Shown here: positions 17,726-25,504 of the stretch, piece after piece
How positions within the stretch are numbered: the stretch's first letter is position 1
Layout of the letters: the number at the start of each line of letters is the position of its first letter
Assembly: GCA_012515615.1 (NCBI GenBank)
Contig: JAAYYB010000003.1
Span: forward strand, 1 to 46,643
Direction of reading: 5' to 3'
Origin: Fibrobacter sp.
GTDB lineage: Bacteria > Fibrobacterota > Chitinivibrionia > Chitinivibrionales > Chitinispirillaceae
DNA length: 46,643 nucleotides
The notes under the pieces: model-generated
Databases searched by the model: none
What the model was told of the DNA's origin: nothing
The model's input: the letters and a program-made list of their open reading frames with translations, nothing else
Program-made: the position numbers and the translations under genes

Positions 17726-18499
17726 ATGAATTATTTTCACTTTGCTTCAATCTCTCTTCTGCTGATCTTGTCTGCTGCATTCTCAGAGGATTCAGGAATT
17801 TATCTCTGTATCGATTCCATGAAACAGCAGTTTTCAGAAACCGGGAAACCACCTGTTAAGCTGGTTTACGGGTATATTGACGGGAAAAAGACAGAGTGTA
17901 TGAGTGAATATGAGCTCAGGGCAGAGCTTTCCCGTATCAGCTATCAGCAGAGCTGCGCGTCGGGACCCGACAGCCAGCAACTGCTTGAAATGAACGGGTT
18001 TAAGAGAAAACTACCCCCTGAAAGCGAAAGCCTTTCCAAATTAATCTATAATGGAAGGAAGGATCTCTCGGGGGTTGATTTACGCGGATATGATCTTAAG
18101 AGTGTTGATCTTTCCGGTGCAAATCTCAGTAATGCAAATCTTGAATCTGCTGATCTGCGTTCAGCAATCCTTGATGGAGCTGATCTGACTGGAGCCAATC
18201 TGAAGTATGCCTATTTAAAACACACAAAACTGAAGAACGCCAAGCTTACAAACGCCAGTCTCAAGGGTGCATATTTTCAGGGGGCTGACCTCAGCGGAGT
18301 TTCAGGCCTGAACCTGGATAACCTTCGAGAGACTGCCAGTCTTCATAACAGTGTCCTGGATTCTGTTTTGATGGATGGAGTGAAGGAGTACTTTCCTGCC
18401 AAGCTTAAAGACCCCGGTTTTCAATGGCAGGCCACTTATTATTCAGAACAGAAGGAGACACCCAAGGATCAGAGGGTAAATCGCAAAAATTTCCGGTAG
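17726..18499 (+). CDS. Exported pentapeptide-repeat protein
   Basis: A 257-residue protein with a signal peptide (MNYFHFASISLLLILSAAFS), a short N-terminal domain with cysteines (IYLCIDSMKQQF, KKTECMSEYELRAEL), then about 15 tandem A(D/N)LxX pentapeptides between residues 115 and 210 (DLSGVDLRGYDLKSVDLSGANL, ADLTGANLKYAYLKHTKL). These form a right-handed quadrilateral beta-helix in known structures. The tail is charged. The ATG at 17726 follows tcggagaaaa and starts the signal peptide; a longer upstream open frame (17615) runs through the palindromic repeats and is not credible. Pentapeptide-repeat proteins have varied roles; an exported one suggests an envelope function. Confidence 0.82.
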   Translation: MNYFHFASISLLLILSAAFSEDSGIYLCIDSMKQQFSETGKPPVKLVYGYIDGKKTECMSEYELRAELSRISYQQSCASGPDSQQLLEMNGFKRKLPPESESLSKLIYNGRKDLSGVDLRGYDLKSVDLSGANLSNANLESADLRSAILDGADLTGANLKYAYLKHTKLKNAKLTNASLKGAYFQGADLSGVSGLNLDNLRETASLHNSVLDSVLMDGVKEYFPAKLKDPGFQWQATYYSEQKETPKDQRVNRKNFR

Positions 18500-18570
18500 T
18501 ATTTCAGTCTAATCCAATCCTATTCTGGCACCATAAGGAATTTTTTTTTCTGCTCAGAGCGGCCTTAGTT

Positions 18571-21500
18571 TTAAGCCGGTTTCAGTTGCGTTCTGTGCCT
18601 CCTTCGTGTTGTTTCCATTAATGTCCTCTGGACGATTATTTTTCTGGTTTCTTCAATTGCAAAGATAATCATCATGAATAGAAACAATACTGTCCATTCT
18701 ACGACCCCAAGAGCAGTGGTGTTAAATATCTGCTGAAGAAACGGGATGTAAATTACAGCCGCAGTAAAGACAAGCGCGAAGGCGATTCCCCAGAAGATTA
18801 GCTTGTTTGAGAAAAACCCTATCTGGGAAACTGTTTTCTTCTCGCTTCTTATAGTCATAAGGTTTGCAAACTGCATTATAACTATGCCTGCAAAAACGAT
18901 AGTTGTTGCTTCAAGGTGAAGTGGATTAACAAAAGTAGTGTCATTTGGTTCAAGCTGTACACCAAACTGCCATCCGCCCCGGAAAAGTACCCAGAAATAT
19001 GCTATCATCACAAAGATGGCATTAAGGAGGCCAAGATAAGCGTAACCTCTTAAGAGTACTTTTCTTGTAATGAGGCCGCTGGTGCGGGGTCTGGGTGGCT
19101 GTTTCATAATATCTGGCTCCGGGTTCTCTGTTCCAAGCGCCAAAGCGGGAAGTGTCTCAGTACCCAGATCTATGGCCAGTATCTGCAAGGGGGTAATAGG
19201 TACAGGCGTTCTGAAAAACGCATATACTCCAAAGGGCACGACTTCAGGGACCAGGTGCGCAAAAATGTAGATGATAAACTTGCGGATATTATCAAAAACC
19301 GCCCTTCCTTCTTCTACGCCTGCAACGATACTTGCAAAGTTATCATCTGAGAGGATCATATCGGCTGCTTCTTTTGCCACATCGGTACCCCTGATTCCCA
19401 TTGCTATTCCGATGTCAGCCCGCTTAAGAGCCGGCGCATCGTTTACCCCATCACCGGTCACTGCTACTGTGTTGCCCATATCCTTGAATGTGCCGACAAT
19501 GCGGTATTTATGTTCAGGATTAACTCTTGCAAAGACGACCTCTTCCCTGAGTGCATCCTTGAGCATCTCATCAGACATGGTACTCAGGGCCGCACCTGTT
19601 ATCACTTTGGCCTCGGGACTGATTACTATGCCGACCTGCCTTGCTATTGATAAGGCTGTAACCTCATAATCCCCCGTGATCATTACTATCCGTATACCTG
19701 CTTCACGGCATTCTCTTACTGCAGCTTCGACCTCGGGTCTGGGCGGGTCGTACATGGCAGTAATGCCGATAAGTGTGAGGTCTTTCTCGACGCTTTCATT
19801 GGTAAGGCTTTCGAGATTTGTCTGGTTATCAATATCTTTGAAAGCAAGTGCAAGTACCCGCAGGCCATCATTGGCAAAGCTGTCAACAGTCCGGCAGAGT
19901 TCAGAGATATGGGATTCCTGAGTCGGAACAGGTTTCTGGTCAATCAGCACACTGGTGCAAAGATTTATGGTCTCCCTGGGGGAACCTTTTACAAAGGCCC
20001 TGCGTCCTGTACCGGGGAGTTGGTGAATTGAGCTCATGCGCTTTCTGATGGATTCAAAAGGAAAACGTTTCAGAAGCGGGAATGAGCTGCGCTGAGTTGA
20101 GACATCTGCGCCTGCTTTACCGGCAAGGACAAGTAAAGCACCCTCTGTGGGGTCACCGGAGATAGACCAGTAGTTTTTTTCTTCTGTGGGGGAGAAGAGG
20201 TTTGCGGTGCTGCAGAGAATTGATGTCTGAGAGAGCAGCTGCATGTCGGTTGTATTAAGGAGTTCTCTGGAATACTGCTGCCCGTCGTATAAAAATTCCC
20301 CTGAGGGTTCGTAGCTGCTGCCTGTAACGTTTATGATTTTGTTGTTGATCCAGATTTTTCTGACGCTGATCTGATTTGTAGTAAGTGTTCCGGTTTTATC
20401 GGTGCAGATTACACTGGTTGATCCCAGAGTTTCTACAGAAGAGAGCTTCTTTATGAGCACATTCCTTTTTGACATCCGCTGGACCGCGACTGCAAGGGAA
20501 AGAGTAACTGTGGGCAGAAGACCTTCCGGAATATTTCCCACTACTATACCTATGGCAAAGAAAGCGGATGCAGTCAGGGATAATCCTGCCACCCATGTTC
20601 CGACTGCCAGAAAAATCAGGCCCAGTGCCATAGCGACAAGAGCAATTATCTTGCTTAACTTGTTAATTTCGATCTGTAAAGGGCTAAGCTCCTGCTGCAC
20701 TGATTGGGTCAGTGATGCAATTTTACCGATTTCTGTAGCCATACCGGTTGCGGTGATCACTGCCGAACCATTTCCCGAGACAACACTTGTGCCCGCAAAG
20801 ACAAGATTTGGCATCTCTGTCCAGACAAACTCTTCAGAGTGATGAAACATGCTGGAAGTTTTGTAGCCCGGGCGGGACTCACCGGAAAAAACACTATTGT
20901 CAACACGAAGTTCGTGGGCCGAAATCAAGCGGGCATCGGCAGGAATGTTATCTCCTTCATCGAATATAACTATGTCTCCGGGGACCACCTCTCTGCTGTG
21001 TACCCTTTTTTCCTGTCCGTTCCGGATTACCCTGGCATAGCTTGGGATTAGTTCCTTGAGAGCCTCAATTGCTTTTTCAGCCTTGAATTCCTGCCAGAAA
21101 CTGAAGAGCGCGTTAATTATTATCACAAGAATTATCGCCCATCCGACAACACTAAGATTGATCACAAAAGCCAGTGCTGCACCGGCCCACAGAAGCAGGG
21201 CCAGAAGATTCGTGAAGTTTCCAATGAATTTTACCAGTAGCGATGCTTTCTTTCCCTGTTTCAGTTCATTAAAGCCATACTCTTTTAATCTGCTTTCAGT
21301 ATCTGAGTCACTTAGTCCATCGGGCCCGGTTCCAAGTTCCTGAAAGACCTGATGGATATCCAGAGAGATGTAGCTTTCTTTGTCTGTACGCTGCAGAAGC
21401 ATTATTTCATACAGTTCTTTATCGTTCTGTGCCGCAATGAGTCTTTTTACAAGTGATTCATTTTTCAGGATAAGGCTTATGCGTGAGAGAATCTTTAAAT

Positions 21501-21837
21501 GGGTTGCTGTTTCTCCAAGGGGTGTTATAAAAAGGAAAAACAGATGGGCTGGTTTGTGGTCTATAGATTGGAAATCGATTCCTTTTTTTGAGATACCTAC
21601 AAAAAGGACCGCCTCTTTGAGCCCCTCCATTCTGCAGTGGGGAATAGCCGCTCCGGATTCAAGCCCGGTAGAGCTTTCTTTCTCTCTTTTCAGAAGCTTT
21701 TTTATAATTACATCGGTGTTTTTTATCTTCTTTACATGAGCTATTCTGCCGACTATCTCTCTGATGACAGCCTCTTTTTTATCGGATACTAATTGAGTGC
21801 TGACTAAATCCCGCTTTATCAGATCTGCGAATTTCAC
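18571..21837 (-). CDS. PTS EIIA domain - P2C-type cation-transporting ATPase fusion
   Basis: A 1088-residue fusion. Residues 1-147 are a complete PTS EIIA type-2 (fructose/PtsN-like) domain with the phospho-acceptor His67 in SGAAIPHCR and the later ITPLGETATHLKILSRIS block. Residues 155-1088 are a P-type ATPase: cation-ATPase N-terminal domain, SGES (317-320) in the actuator domain, PEGLLPTVTLSLA in M4 (436-447), the phosphorylated Asp479 in CTDKTGTLT, TGDGVNDAPALKRADIG, and M6 LAIDLGTETLPALALG. M4 'PEGLL' and M6 'IDLGT' are typical of the P2C (Na+/K+-ATPase-like) branch rather than SERCA ('PEGLPAV'). ATG start. All catalytic residues appear intact. The transported ion is unknown. No HPr or EI gene is in the window. 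Confidence 0.93.
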   Translation of the reverse strand: MKFADLIKRDLVSTQLVSDKKEAVIREIVGRIAHVKKIKNTDVIIKKLLKREKESSTGLESGAAIPHCRMEGLKEAVLFVGISKKGIDFQSIDHKPAHLFFLFITPLGETATHLKILSRISLILKNESLVKRLIAAQNDKELYEIMLLQRTDKESYISLDIHQVFQELGTGPDGLSDSDTESRLKEYGFNELKQGKKASLLVKFIGNFTNLLALLLWAGAALAFVINLSVVGWAIILVIIINALFSFWQEFKAEKAIEALKELIPSYARVIRNGQEKRVHSREVVPGDIVIFDEGDNIPADARLISAHELRVDNSVFSGESRPGYKTSSMFHHSEEFVWTEMPNLVFAGTSVVSGNGSAVITATGMATEIGKIASLTQSVQQELSPLQIEINKLSKIIALVAMALGLIFLAVGTWVAGLSLTASAFFAIGIVVGNIPEGLLPTVTLSLAVAVQRMSKRNVLIKKLSSVETLGSTSVICTDKTGTLTTNQISVRKIWINNKIINVTGSSYEPSGEFLYDGQQYSRELLNTTDMQLLSQTSILCSTANLFSPTEEKNYWSISGDPTEGALLVLAGKAGADVSTQRSSFPLLKRFPFESIRKRMSSIHQLPGTGRRAFVKGSPRETINLCTSVLIDQKPVPTQESHISELCRTVDSFANDGLRVLALAFKDIDNQTNLESLTNESVEKDLTLIGITAMYDPPRPEVEAAVRECREAGIRIVMITGDYEVTALSIARQVGIVISPEAKVITGAALSTMSDEMLKDALREEVVFARVNPEHKYRIVGTFKDMGNTVAVTGDGVNDAPALKRADIGIAMGIRGTDVAKEAADMILSDDNFASIVAGVEEGRAVFDNIRKFIIYIFAHLVPEVVPFGVYAFFRTPVPITPLQILAIDLGTETLPALALGTENPEPDIMKQPPRPRTSGLITRKVLLRGYAYLGLLNAIFVMIAYFWVLFRGGWQFGVQLEPNDTTFVNPLHLEATTIVFAGIVIMQFANLMTIRSEKKTVSQIGFFSNKLIFWGIAFALVFTAAVIYIPFLQQIFNTTALGVVEWTVLFLFMMIIFAIEETRKIIVQRTLMETTRRRHRTQLKPA

Positions 21838-22153
21838 GATTTTGACCTCGCTGAAAAAAACATAGGCAACATAGCTGTTAGAAGCTTTTTTTGAGAACCT
21901 GCAAATCTAATTCCAAACATGCGAACTCTTTTCACATGTATTGGGCCATTTTTTGCACTGCAAGGTGATGAAAGAAAATCCTCAGACTCACAAAAGATCT
22001 ATATTTTTAAGAAATAATCGTTTGAACGAAATTTTCAAATTTCAGTTATTATTTCAAACAAAGCTTAGTATTCATTTGACAAATTAAATCTCCGTATCAT
22101 ATCTTCGAATAAGAGACGCAATTTTGTGAATTTCTAAAAACTGCTAACTGAAT
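21838..22153. other. Divergent intergenic region, 316 nt
   Basis: A/T-rich spacer between the divergent ATPase and hypothetical genes. It holds a promoter candidate for the plus-strand gene at 22076-22105 and imperfect GTTTGAA/TTCAAAC inverted copies around 22020-22060. No coding potential is seen. Confidence 0.6.
22076..22105 (+). promoter_or_regulatory. Sigma-70-type promoter candidate
   Basis: A perfect -35 TTGACA (22076-22081), an 18-bp spacer and a -10-like TATCTT (22100-22105), placed 49 nt before the start codon of the gene at 22154. Confidence 0.5.
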
Positions 22154-22588
22154 ATGGACTCAAAAAAGAAAAGCCGGGTTTCCCCGACAAATTCGGGACG
22201 TTCTTTACAAAAGAAGAACGGCGTCCTTGATGCTGTTGTTTTCAGTTCGCCCGATCTCTCTCTTTACCTCAAAATGCAGAATCTGCTGAACTATTTTCTT
22301 GAATGTCTCAACATGGTGGCGGCTTGTCCTCAAAAAGAAAATGCACAGCACCTCTACATCTGCATCGATCATATCACAATTCTGTCTACTGACAAATCGG
22401 AATCTTTCGATCCTGAAACCAGTAAAACGCTCGCTGAATTCAAGGAAGAGGCCCACAGATTCGAGAGCCTTCTGAAAGGGTTTGATTCACCAACATCAGA
22501 TATGCTTATCCCCGCAAGAGCTTCCTATCTGCATTGGCTGGCAGTGTGCATTCTTGAGGAACTCAAAAAACCCTTTATCCGCTCCTGA
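22154..22588 (+). CDS. Hypothetical protein upstream of rlmH
   Basis: A 144-residue soluble protein with a basic, low-complexity N-terminus (MDSKKKSRVSPTNSGRSLQKKNG) followed by a probably helical domain (LSLYLKMQNLLNYFLECLNMVAACPQKENAQHLYICIDHITILST). No signal peptide, membrane helix or known motif is seen. It lies 12 nt upstream of the rlmH start, so it is very likely cotranscribed with rlmH from the promoter at 22076. The rlmH neighbour is often RsfS/YbeB in other bacteria, but this protein does not show the RsfS pattern, so I leave it unassigned. Confidence 0.65.
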   Translation: MDSKKKSRVSPTNSGRSLQKKNGVLDAVVFSSPDLSLYLKMQNLLNYFLECLNMVAACPQKENAQHLYICIDHITILSTDKSESFDPETSKTLAEFKEEAHRFESLLKGFDSPTSDMLIPARASYLHWLAVCILEELKKPFIRS

Positions 22589-22600
22589 CTGCTATACTGA

Positions 22601-23047
22601 ATGGCCGAAACTGTTCTAAATCTGAAAATCATTGCTACAGGGAAAATGAAGGATCGTTCCCTCATCACTTTGGTGCAGGATTATATCGAGAGAATTTCTC
22701 ATGATGCCAGATTGCAGGTAGTTGAAATCAGGGATAGTGATCCTGAGAGTGAGGGGCGCAAAATCGCAGAGCTCATTAAGAAGGATCCCGGCCACACTGT
22801 TGTTCTTTCCGAGGAAGGACGTCAGTTTGATTCCGTGGCTTTTTCAAAGTATGTGACATCGGTAACCGGTAAAATTACCTTTGTTATCGGAGGGCCCACA
22901 GGCCTGAGCCCTTCAGTAAAAAAATCGGCGAATCTGCTGCTTTCACTTTCCTCAATGACTTTTACTCACGAAATCGCCCGCATGCTTCTGATGGAGCAGA
23001 TCTACAGGGCGGTTTCTATTATCCGGCACAGAAGCTATCACAAATAG
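22601..23047 (+). CDS. rlmH: 23S rRNA (pseudouridine1915-N3)-methyltransferase RlmH
   Basis: SPOUT-class methyltransferase that methylates N3 of pseudouridine 1915 in helix 69 of 23S rRNA. Characteristic features are the N-terminal IATGKMKD..L..LVQDYIERI, the SAM-binding knot with VVLSEEGRQFDSVAFSKYV and FVIGGPTGLSPSVKKSANLLLSLSSMTFTHEIARMLLMEQIYRA, and the terminal HRSYHK. The 148-residue length is close to E. coli RlmH (155). It is the second gene of a two-gene operon and is followed by a good terminator at 23102-23132. Confidence 0.95.
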   Translation: MAETVLNLKIIATGKMKDRSLITLVQDYIERISHDARLQVVEIRDSDPESEGRKIAELIKKDPGHTVVLSEEGRQFDSVAFSKYVTSVTGKITFVIGGPTGLSPSVKKSANLLLSLSSMTFTHEIARMLLMEQIYRAVSIIRHRSYHK

Positions 23048-23101
23048 TTTTTTTGGTAACATCTAATTTCAGTGTTCAGTGTATTCCGCGGTTTATCTGT
23101 A

Positions 23102-23132
23102 CCGGATGGAAATCCGGATAGACCTTTTTTTT
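23102..23132 (+). terminator. Rho-independent terminator of rlmH
   Basis: CCGGAT (23102-23107), loop GGAA, ATCCGG (23112-23117), then ATAGACC and a T-run (23124-23132). The T-run is displaced a few bases from the stem, but the surrounding ATCT/AGAC also extends the pairing. Confidence 0.65.
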
Positions 23133-23149
23133 AAAAAAAAATGGTTTTT

Positions 23150-23165
23150 TGTGACGCCCGTCACA
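23150..23165. promoter_or_regulatory. Perfect CRP/FNR-type palindrome
   Basis: TGTGA-CGCCCG-TCACA matches the E. coli CRP half-site pair TGTGA-N6-TCACA exactly. It lies in the rlmH-recG intergenic region upstream of an A/T-rich promoter-like block. Whether this organism's CRP/FNR-family regulator recognises the same site is inference. Confidence 0.55.
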
Positions 23166-23239
23166 GCGCCTTTTCCTTATTTAAGATATATTAGTAATAG
23201 TTTGTTTCTATTCTTCTCTCCGTAGTACTTCTTTCGTAG

Positions 23240-23269
23240 GTCCGGTTGGCTCATTGCAGCCAACCGGAC
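23240..23269 (+). terminator. 12-bp GC-rich hairpin upstream of recG
   Basis: GTCCGGTTGGCT (23240-23251), loop CATTGC, AGCCAACCGGAC (23258-23269), then ATTTTACT. A perfect stem; the short T-tract allows termination, which would make the stretch from about 23195 to 23275 a short separate transcript. Confidence 0.6.
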
Positions 23270-23372
23270 ATTTTACTCCACAGGCCCTTCCTGAAATAAT
23301 GAACCGCAGTATGTATTTTCCTGTTTTGATGTTCCAGTCTGGCTCTCTATTAAACATTTAAATCAAGATCTT

Positions 23373-25400
23373 ATGGTGAAAAGAAGTGTTGAAGCGATGA
23401 TGGATTTTCTTTCTCCGGTTTCTCTGGTGCCGGGGATGGGACCCAGGAGGGTCGAGGCTCTTCAGGAATCGGGAATAGAGACCATTGGTGAGTTGCTTTA
23501 TACCTTCCCCCGCAGATATATAGATCGCTCCATGGTGGTTCCGCTGAACACTATTGGTGAATATCTTGATAAAAGTTGTACAGTAAGCGGGACAGTAAAG
23601 CGTGTGAGGCTGGAAAAGGGGCGGAGGCAAAAGTTCAGGGTACAGATAGAGGACGGGACCGGACAGATAGAGCTGCTTTGGTTTCAGGGTTCAGGTTATC
23701 TCCGTAATGCCTTTGAGCCGGGGATGAAGCTGATGGTAACGGGGAAGGTTTCGAGGTATATACATTATCAGATGGTTCACCCTATGGCCGATAAGGTACC
23801 GGAGGTCGGGGGGCTGGAAGTGGTAAAGTATGTGCCGGTGTACAGTTTGACATCTGCAATGAGGGATGCGGGTCTGGCGCAAGGACTTTTCCGCAAAGCA
23901 GTCTTGTGGATTCTCAAAAATCTCAGGCATTATCCCAGGGTTCTTCCTGAGCAGCTGGAAAGCAGGCTGCAGTTTCCTCCTCTGGAGAGATGTATTCGTG
24001 AAATTCATTTTCCATCTTCGATGGAGGGTTTTTCTCTATACCGGCAAAGAATAAAATATGAGGAATTATACAGGGTAGCGCTCTCTTTGCGTTTCAGCAG
24101 ACGTAAATTTGAGATGCCCGGGAGGCGTATGAAAGCCGGTGAGCTTCCGGAACGTTTCAGACGGACTCTTCCGTTTCAATTGACAGATGACCAGCAGAAA
24201 GCCATAGATGTTCTCTACAGTGATGCCTGTAAACCTGACAGAATGCACAGGTTGCTTCAGGGGGATGTGGGGTGCGGGAAAACCCTTGTTGCATTCTTTT
24301 CCTGTCTTCCGGCGCTTAATGAAGGGTTACAGGTGGCATGGATGGCTCCAACAGAAGTGCTTGCGGCACAGAGCCATTTTGTTTTAAGTAAATACCTTTC
24401 AGCGCTGGGAATTGAGTCGGCGATACTGACAGGAGGGACCCCGGGGGCCCGGCGAAAAGAAATCGTCCGGAGATTGTATACCGGAGAACTGCGTTTCCTG
24501 ACAGGCACACATTCACTCCTTCAACCATCTGTTAAGTTCAAATCGCTTGGCATGGTGGTTATTGATGAGCAGCATAAGTTTGGTGTGAAACAGCGTGTCG
24601 CTCTTCAGGAGAAAGATCCGGCATCCGATTTTCTTCTCATGTCCGCGACTCCTATTCCGCAGACTCTGGCCATGACTCTGTACGGTGACCTTGACATAGT
24701 CACTATCGCAAGAGGACCCGCAGGGAGAAAACCTGTTTCAACTTTTATGGTGCCGGAGATAAAGAGGCCGCAGATGGAAGCTTTTATAAACGATCACATT
24801 GTAAACAAGGGGGCATCGGTTTTCTGGGTGGCACCCAGGATCGAGCGGGATGATGAATTTGAGGATGGTGAGGATGAGATAAAAGATGCCCAGACATTGT
24901 TTAAGAATCTGACTGTTGGAGTTTTTCGTGATGTAAGATCGGGATTAGTTCACGGCAGGTTGAGTAGTGAAGAGAAACGGGCTGTTATGAATGAATTTAC
25001 GGAAGGTAAAACAAAACTTCTTATTTCAACATCTGTTGTGGAAGTCGGTATAGATGTCCCCTGTGCAACGGTAATAGTGATTGAGAATGCGGATCTCTTC
25101 GGGCTCGCCCAGCTTCATCAGCTTCGGGGGAGAGTCGGCAGGGGCGGGGGTGAATCATTCTGTTTCCTTCTTTGCTCAGCCAGAGCATCTTCCGAGGCCG
25201 CAGAGAGGTTAAGAGGATTCTGCAAATTGAATGATGGATTCAAAATTGCAGAGATGGATCTTCGGTACAGGGGACCCGGTGAAATGGCGGGAATGAGGCA
25301 GTCGGGCTGGGGGGATCAGATACTGGCTGAAATACTGGATGACACGAATCTGTTCAGGGAAGTGCAGGAAGAAATCGGACGGCTTATGGGCGATAATTAA
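23373..25400 (+). CDS. recG: ATP-dependent DNA helicase RecG
   Basis: Superfamily 2 helicase that reverses stalled replication forks and branch-migrates Holliday junctions. The N-terminal wedge/OB domain has the GMGPRRVEALQESGIETIGELLYTFPRRYIDRS signature. Helicase motifs: Q-motif region PFQLTDDQQKAI, Walker A GDVGCGKTL (Cys where Ser is usual), MAPTEVLAAQ, GTHSLLQ, VVIDEQHKFGVKQR, LMSATPIPQTLAMTLYGDLD, STSVVEVGIDVP, and HQLRGRVGRGGGESFCFL. At 675 residues it is close to the E. coli length (693). ATGs at 23397 and 23400 are plausible alternative starts because the family usually begins just before 'l..pv..lpGvGp'. Monocistronic, preceded by a hairpin-containing leader. Confidence 0.97.
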   Translation: MVKRSVEAMMDFLSPVSLVPGMGPRRVEALQESGIETIGELLYTFPRRYIDRSMVVPLNTIGEYLDKSCTVSGTVKRVRLEKGRRQKFRVQIEDGTGQIELLWFQGSGYLRNAFEPGMKLMVTGKVSRYIHYQMVHPMADKVPEVGGLEVVKYVPVYSLTSAMRDAGLAQGLFRKAVLWILKNLRHYPRVLPEQLESRLQFPPLERCIREIHFPSSMEGFSLYRQRIKYEELYRVALSLRFSRRKFEMPGRRMKAGELPERFRRTLPFQLTDDQQKAIDVLYSDACKPDRMHRLLQGDVGCGKTLVAFFSCLPALNEGLQVAWMAPTEVLAAQSHFVLSKYLSALGIESAILTGGTPGARRKEIVRRLYTGELRFLTGTHSLLQPSVKFKSLGMVVIDEQHKFGVKQRVALQEKDPASDFLLMSATPIPQTLAMTLYGDLDIVTIARGPAGRKPVSTFMVPEIKRPQMEAFINDHIVNKGASVFWVAPRIERDDEFEDGEDEIKDAQTLFKNLTVGVFRDVRSGLVHGRLSSEEKRAVMNEFTEGKTKLLISTSVVEVGIDVPCATVIVIENADLFGLAQLHQLRGRVGRGGGESFCFLLCSARASSEAAERLRGFCKLNDGFKIAEMDLRYRGPGEMAGMRQSGWGDQILAEILDDTNLFREVQEEIGRLMGDN

Positions 25401-25504
25401 AAGTTGTTTTGTTCTTGTTCCATGCAACAATTATATTATCTGCTACATTTTCAGTAACATAAGTTAAGAGAATAAACCCCATCACTCGTGCAGGCTGATT
25501 AAAT

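Larger units (their letters stand above)
23133..23372. other. Intergenic region with operator and hairpin before recG
   Basis: A 240-nt non-coding stretch containing a CRP-type palindrome (23150-23165), an A/T-rich promoter-like block (TTAAGATATATTAG, 23181-23194) and a 12-bp hairpin (23240-23269). The order operator-promoter-hairpin resembles a small transcription unit or a regulated leader for recG. No open frame is credible. Confidence 0.5.
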
